Of a stretch of DNA of 13,809 nt, positions 11,746-13,809 are shown piece after piece. The notes below the pieces were generated by a model, which saw only the letters and a list, made by a program, of their open reading frames with translations, was not told where the DNA came from and ran no database searches. Origin of the DNA: an uncultured Gemmatimonadota bacterium (GTDB lineage Bacteria > Gemmatimonadota > Gemmatimonadetes > Gemmatimonadales > Gemmatimonadaceae). How positions within the stretch are numbered: the stretch's first letter is position 1; each line of letters begins with the position of its first letter. The stretch covers positions 1-13,809 of the forward strand of contig CAMLIU010000007.1 of NCBI GenBank assembly GCA_946479995.1, given 5' to 3'. The translations under genes were made by a program, and so were the position numbers.

Positions 11746-13716
11746 ATGCGTCTCACAATCGTCGTTGCCGTGCTCGCCGCGGCGCCCACACTCGGAGCCC
11801 AGGCGCCGCGCATCACCCCCGCTGGCGATCCGTCCGTCCGCTCGGACACCATCTATCGCCTCGCGGTCGATCCGGCGAAGCATGCCGACGAGGACGCCGT
11901 CTACCTGCTCGATGACGGCGTGGTGCGCCGCGAGGCGGACGGCACCGGCACGCGCACCTTCCGGCAGGTGATCCAGGTGCTCAAGCCAGCCGCCGCCACG
12001 CGGCTGCAGGAGCAGAGCTTCGCCTGGTCGCCCTCGCACCAGAAGCTCACCGTGAACTGGGTGCGCGTCGTGAAGCCGGACGGCGCCGTCGTGAGCGAGG
12101 CGCCGGCGCAGGTGCAGGAATCCGACGTGCCCGCGGCGCGCAACACCCCCGTCTACACTGACCAGCGCGTGCGCCGGATGTCGCTGAGCGGCGTGGCACC
12201 CGGCACCCTGGTGGATTACAGCTGGACCGTCGAGGAGACGAAGCCCTTCATGCCGCGCGACTTCCTCGAGGGATGGCGCGTGAGTACGGGCGGATACGTG
12301 GCGCGCTCACGGTTCATCGTGGACCTGCCGGCCAGCCTCACGCCGAGGATCCGCGAGGCGAACCTGAACTTCCGGCGCGTGGAGCGCGTGGCGGGTGGCC
12401 GGCGGACGTACACGTGGGCCGCGGCCGACGTGCCGAAGATCACACCCGAGCCCTTCGCGGCCGATTCGAACGGCGTGTTCATGCTGGTGCAGCTGTCGTC
12501 GCCCGTCAGCTGGCAGGACATCTCGCACTGGTATGGAGATCTGGCGCGCTCACGCGAAGTGGCGCCGCCGGCCGTGGCCGCGAAGGTGGACAGCCTCGTG
12601 CGCGGGGCGCGCACGCGCGACGACAGCATCCGCGCCGTGCACAAGTGGGTGGCCCAGGACATCCGCTACGTCGCCATCGCCCTCGGCATGGGCGGCTACC
12701 AGCCGCGCATGCCCGACACGGTGCGCGTCACCGGCTTCGGCGACTGCAAGGACAAGGCGACGCTGTTCGTCGCCTCCATGCGGCACCTGGGGATCGAGGC
12801 GTATCCGGTGCTGCTCAGCGCGAGTGCCACGGCGCGCCGCGACCTGCCCAGCATCCAGCAGTTCAACCACGAGATCGCCGCCGTCGCGACCGACAGCGGA
12901 TGGCAGTACGTGGACCTCACTGCCGGCACGGTGCCCTGGGGCGAGCTTCCCTTGAGCGAGCAGGGGGGCTTCGCCCTCCTCGTGCGTCGGGACGGCAGCA
13001 GCGAGGAAGTCACGCTGCCGCGCGCGCCGCTCACCCTCAATCGCAGCGTCACGGTGGTCAAGGGTGCCGTCGATTCCACCGGCGTGTTCAATGGCACCTA
13101 CGAGGAGATCCTCGACGGTGCGCCCGCCTCGGCCATCCGCGGGCTGTTCTTCAACCCGCTCGACTCGGCGCAGCGGCGCAACCTCGCCAACGCCATCGCG
13201 CGGCGCACCTTCGAGGGGGCAGAAGGGGACAGTCTCGACGCGTTCGACGGCCGCGACCTCGCGGCGCGGGCGCGAGTCGCGGTGCTCGTGCGGAACGGGC
13301 GCGCCGCGACCCCCGCGGGCTCGACCATGATCCTGCAGATGCCCATGGGGAGCATGGCATCGCTGGCGAACGTGGCGAAGGACCTCGAGAGCCGCGGTCC
13401 CCGGCGCTTTCCGATCGACGTCGCTCGCGTCTGGGGCCCGCGGCATACGGACGTGAGCTACGCGATCACGCTCCCCGCAGGGTGGCACGCCACGCTGCCG
13501 AAGGGCGTCAAGGCGATGAGCCGCTTCGGCAGCTACGAATCCACGTACGGCGAGACGAACGGTGTGCTGCACCTGAGGCGGCAGATCACCGGCGCCATCG
13601 GCGTCGAGCCACCCGATCGCCTGGCGGAGCTGGCCGCCTGGATGCGCGCCGTGGCCGCCGACGACGTGAAGTTCATCGTGCTCACGCGCGCCGCCAGCCC
13701 GGCTGGCGGGCGCTGA
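11746..13716 (+). CDS. Secreted DUF3857 / transglutaminase-like protein
   Basis: A 656-residue protein. Residues 1-19 are a signal peptide (RLTIVVAVLAAAPTLGAQA, cleavage after AQA), placing it in the periplasm or outside. About 55-230 is the beta-rich DUF3857 domain (RTFRQVIQVLKP, LTVNWVRVVKPDGAVV, GTLVDYSWTVEE). About 285-395 is a transglutaminase-like core: VHKWVAQDIRYVAIALGMGG, TGFGDCKDKATLFVASM with Cys334, FNHEIAAV with His375 and YVDLTAG with Asp390, a complete Cys-His-Asp triad. The C-terminal 260 residues are beta-rich and lack any membrane helix. Members often sit near peptidase or gliding/secretion genes; none do here. Activity is unknown; a protease or amide-bond role is possible because the triad is intact. 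It starts 24 bases after the aminotransferase stop. Confidence 0.92.
   Translation: MRLTIVVAVLAAAPTLGAQAPRITPAGDPSVRSDTIYRLAVDPAKHADEDAVYLLDDGVVRREADGTGTRTFRQVIQVLKPAAATRLQEQSFAWSPSHQKLTVNWVRVVKPDGAVVSEAPAQVQESDVPAARNTPVYTDQRVRRMSLSGVAPGTLVDYSWTVEETKPFMPRDFLEGWRVSTGGYVARSRFIVDLPASLTPRIREANLNFRRVERVAGGRRTYTWAAADVPKITPEPFAADSNGVFMLVQLSSPVSWQDISHWYGDLARSREVAPPAVAAKVDSLVRGARTRDDSIRAVHKWVAQDIRYVAIALGMGGYQPRMPDTVRVTGFGDCKDKATLFVASMRHLGIEAYPVLLSASATARRDLPSIQQFNHEIAAVATDSGWQYVDLTAGTVPWGELPLSEQGGFALLVRRDGSSEEVTLPRAPLTLNRSVTVVKGAVDSTGVFNGTYEEILDGAPASAIRGLFFNPLDSAQRRNLANAIARRTFEGAEGDSLDAFDGRDLAARARVAVLVRNGRAATPAGSTMILQMPMGSMASLANVAKDLESRGPRRFPIDVARVWGPRHTDVSYAITLPAGWHATLPKGVKAMSRFGSYESTYGETNGVLHLRRQITGAIGVEPPDRLAELAAWMRAVAADDVKFIVLTRAASPAGGR
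13691..13709. terminator. Hairpin at the end of the DUF3857 gene, possible bidirectional terminator
   Basis: CCGCCAGC (13691-13698) pairs perfectly with GCTGGCGG (13702-13709) around a three-base loop, within the last codons of the gene and just before a convergent reading frame. No T-run. Confidence 0.45.
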
Positions 13717-13719
13717 GCG

Positions 13720-13809
13720 CTACTTCTTCATCGACAGCGTCACGCGCCGCGACTCCAGCGTCTTCTCCAGCGCCGGAAGGAACTCCTCGTACTTCGAGCC
13801 CGGGCTCCA
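13720..13809 (-). CDS. C-terminal end of an unrecognised convergent gene
   Basis: On the minus strand the frame is open from the window edge for 29 codons to a TAG at 13722-13720. It reads WSPGSKYEEFLPALEKTLES, then RRVTLSMKK. The charged, helix-forming composition is protein-like, and its stop falls three bases beyond the DUF3857 stop with a hairpin beside it, as expected for a convergent gene. The fragment is too short to assign a family; the start lies outside the window. Confidence 0.5.
   Translation of the reverse strand, partial: WSPGSKYEEFLPALEKTLESRRVTLSMKK

Noticed and set aside
10414..12039. A 541-codon open frame on the minus strand opposite the aminotransferase gene
   Set aside because: It spans three real plus-strand genes, has antisense-type composition and no domain.

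Overview
The window is 13.8 kb of very GC-rich bacterial chromosome with dense genes and short gaps; no gap between genes exceeds 257 bases. It carries 13 well-supported genes plus one partial reading frame at the right edge. I see no rRNA, tRNA, CRISPR array, insertion sequence or prophage. The combination of a DUF3857/transglutaminase protein with an 'AQA'-type signal peptide, a MgtE with an acidic N-terminal domain, a DtxR-FeoA regulator and mixed use of Shine-Dalgarno sites suggests a Gemmatimonadota-like organism. That placement is an inference from gene content and style; no marker gene is present to prove it.

Layout. (1) 1-948, plus strand: the C-terminal two thirds of a DtxR/MntR-type metal-dependent repressor, then a small holin-like DUF1469 membrane protein. 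A perfect 17-bp hairpin (973-1010) separates this pair from the next gene, which converges on it. (2) 1031-1648, minus: a glycine-zipper protein of unknown function. (3) 1752-5286, plus: a DUF72 protein, a SURF1-like cytochrome oxidase assembly factor and a long VLCAD/ACAD9-type acyl-CoA dehydrogenase. (4) 5287-5543: a gap packed with inverted repeats between convergent genes. (5) 5544-9463, minus, in order of transcription: HMA metal chaperone, MgtE magnesium transporter, EamA transporter, a second HMA chaperone, OmpA-family lipoprotein. The 6522-6721 gap inside this run holds two arrays of degenerate 7-bp repeats. (6) 9572-13716, plus: a beta-hydroxyacid dehydrogenase overlapping a class V aminotransferase/cysteine desulfurase-like gene by ATGA, then a secreted DUF3857-transglutaminase protein. 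(7) 13720-13809, minus: the last 29 codons of an unrecognised convergent gene.

How the genes fit together. Metal handling recurs: a DtxR-type regulator, two small CxxC chaperones and an Mg2+ channel/transporter. MgtE and EamA are 3 bases apart and almost certainly co-transcribed. The dehydrogenase/aminotransferase pair is translationally coupled and probably serves one pathway whose substrate cannot be read from sequence. The rest is ordinary housekeeping (respiration, beta-oxidation, envelope). I do not see a clear new defence, mobile or biosynthetic system. The least explained parts are the two non-coding regions (5370-5543 and 6535-6722), the orphan glycine-zipper gene, and several genes without a Shine-Dalgarno site whose -10-like hexamer lies 5-7 bases before the ATG, which suggests leaderless transcripts.
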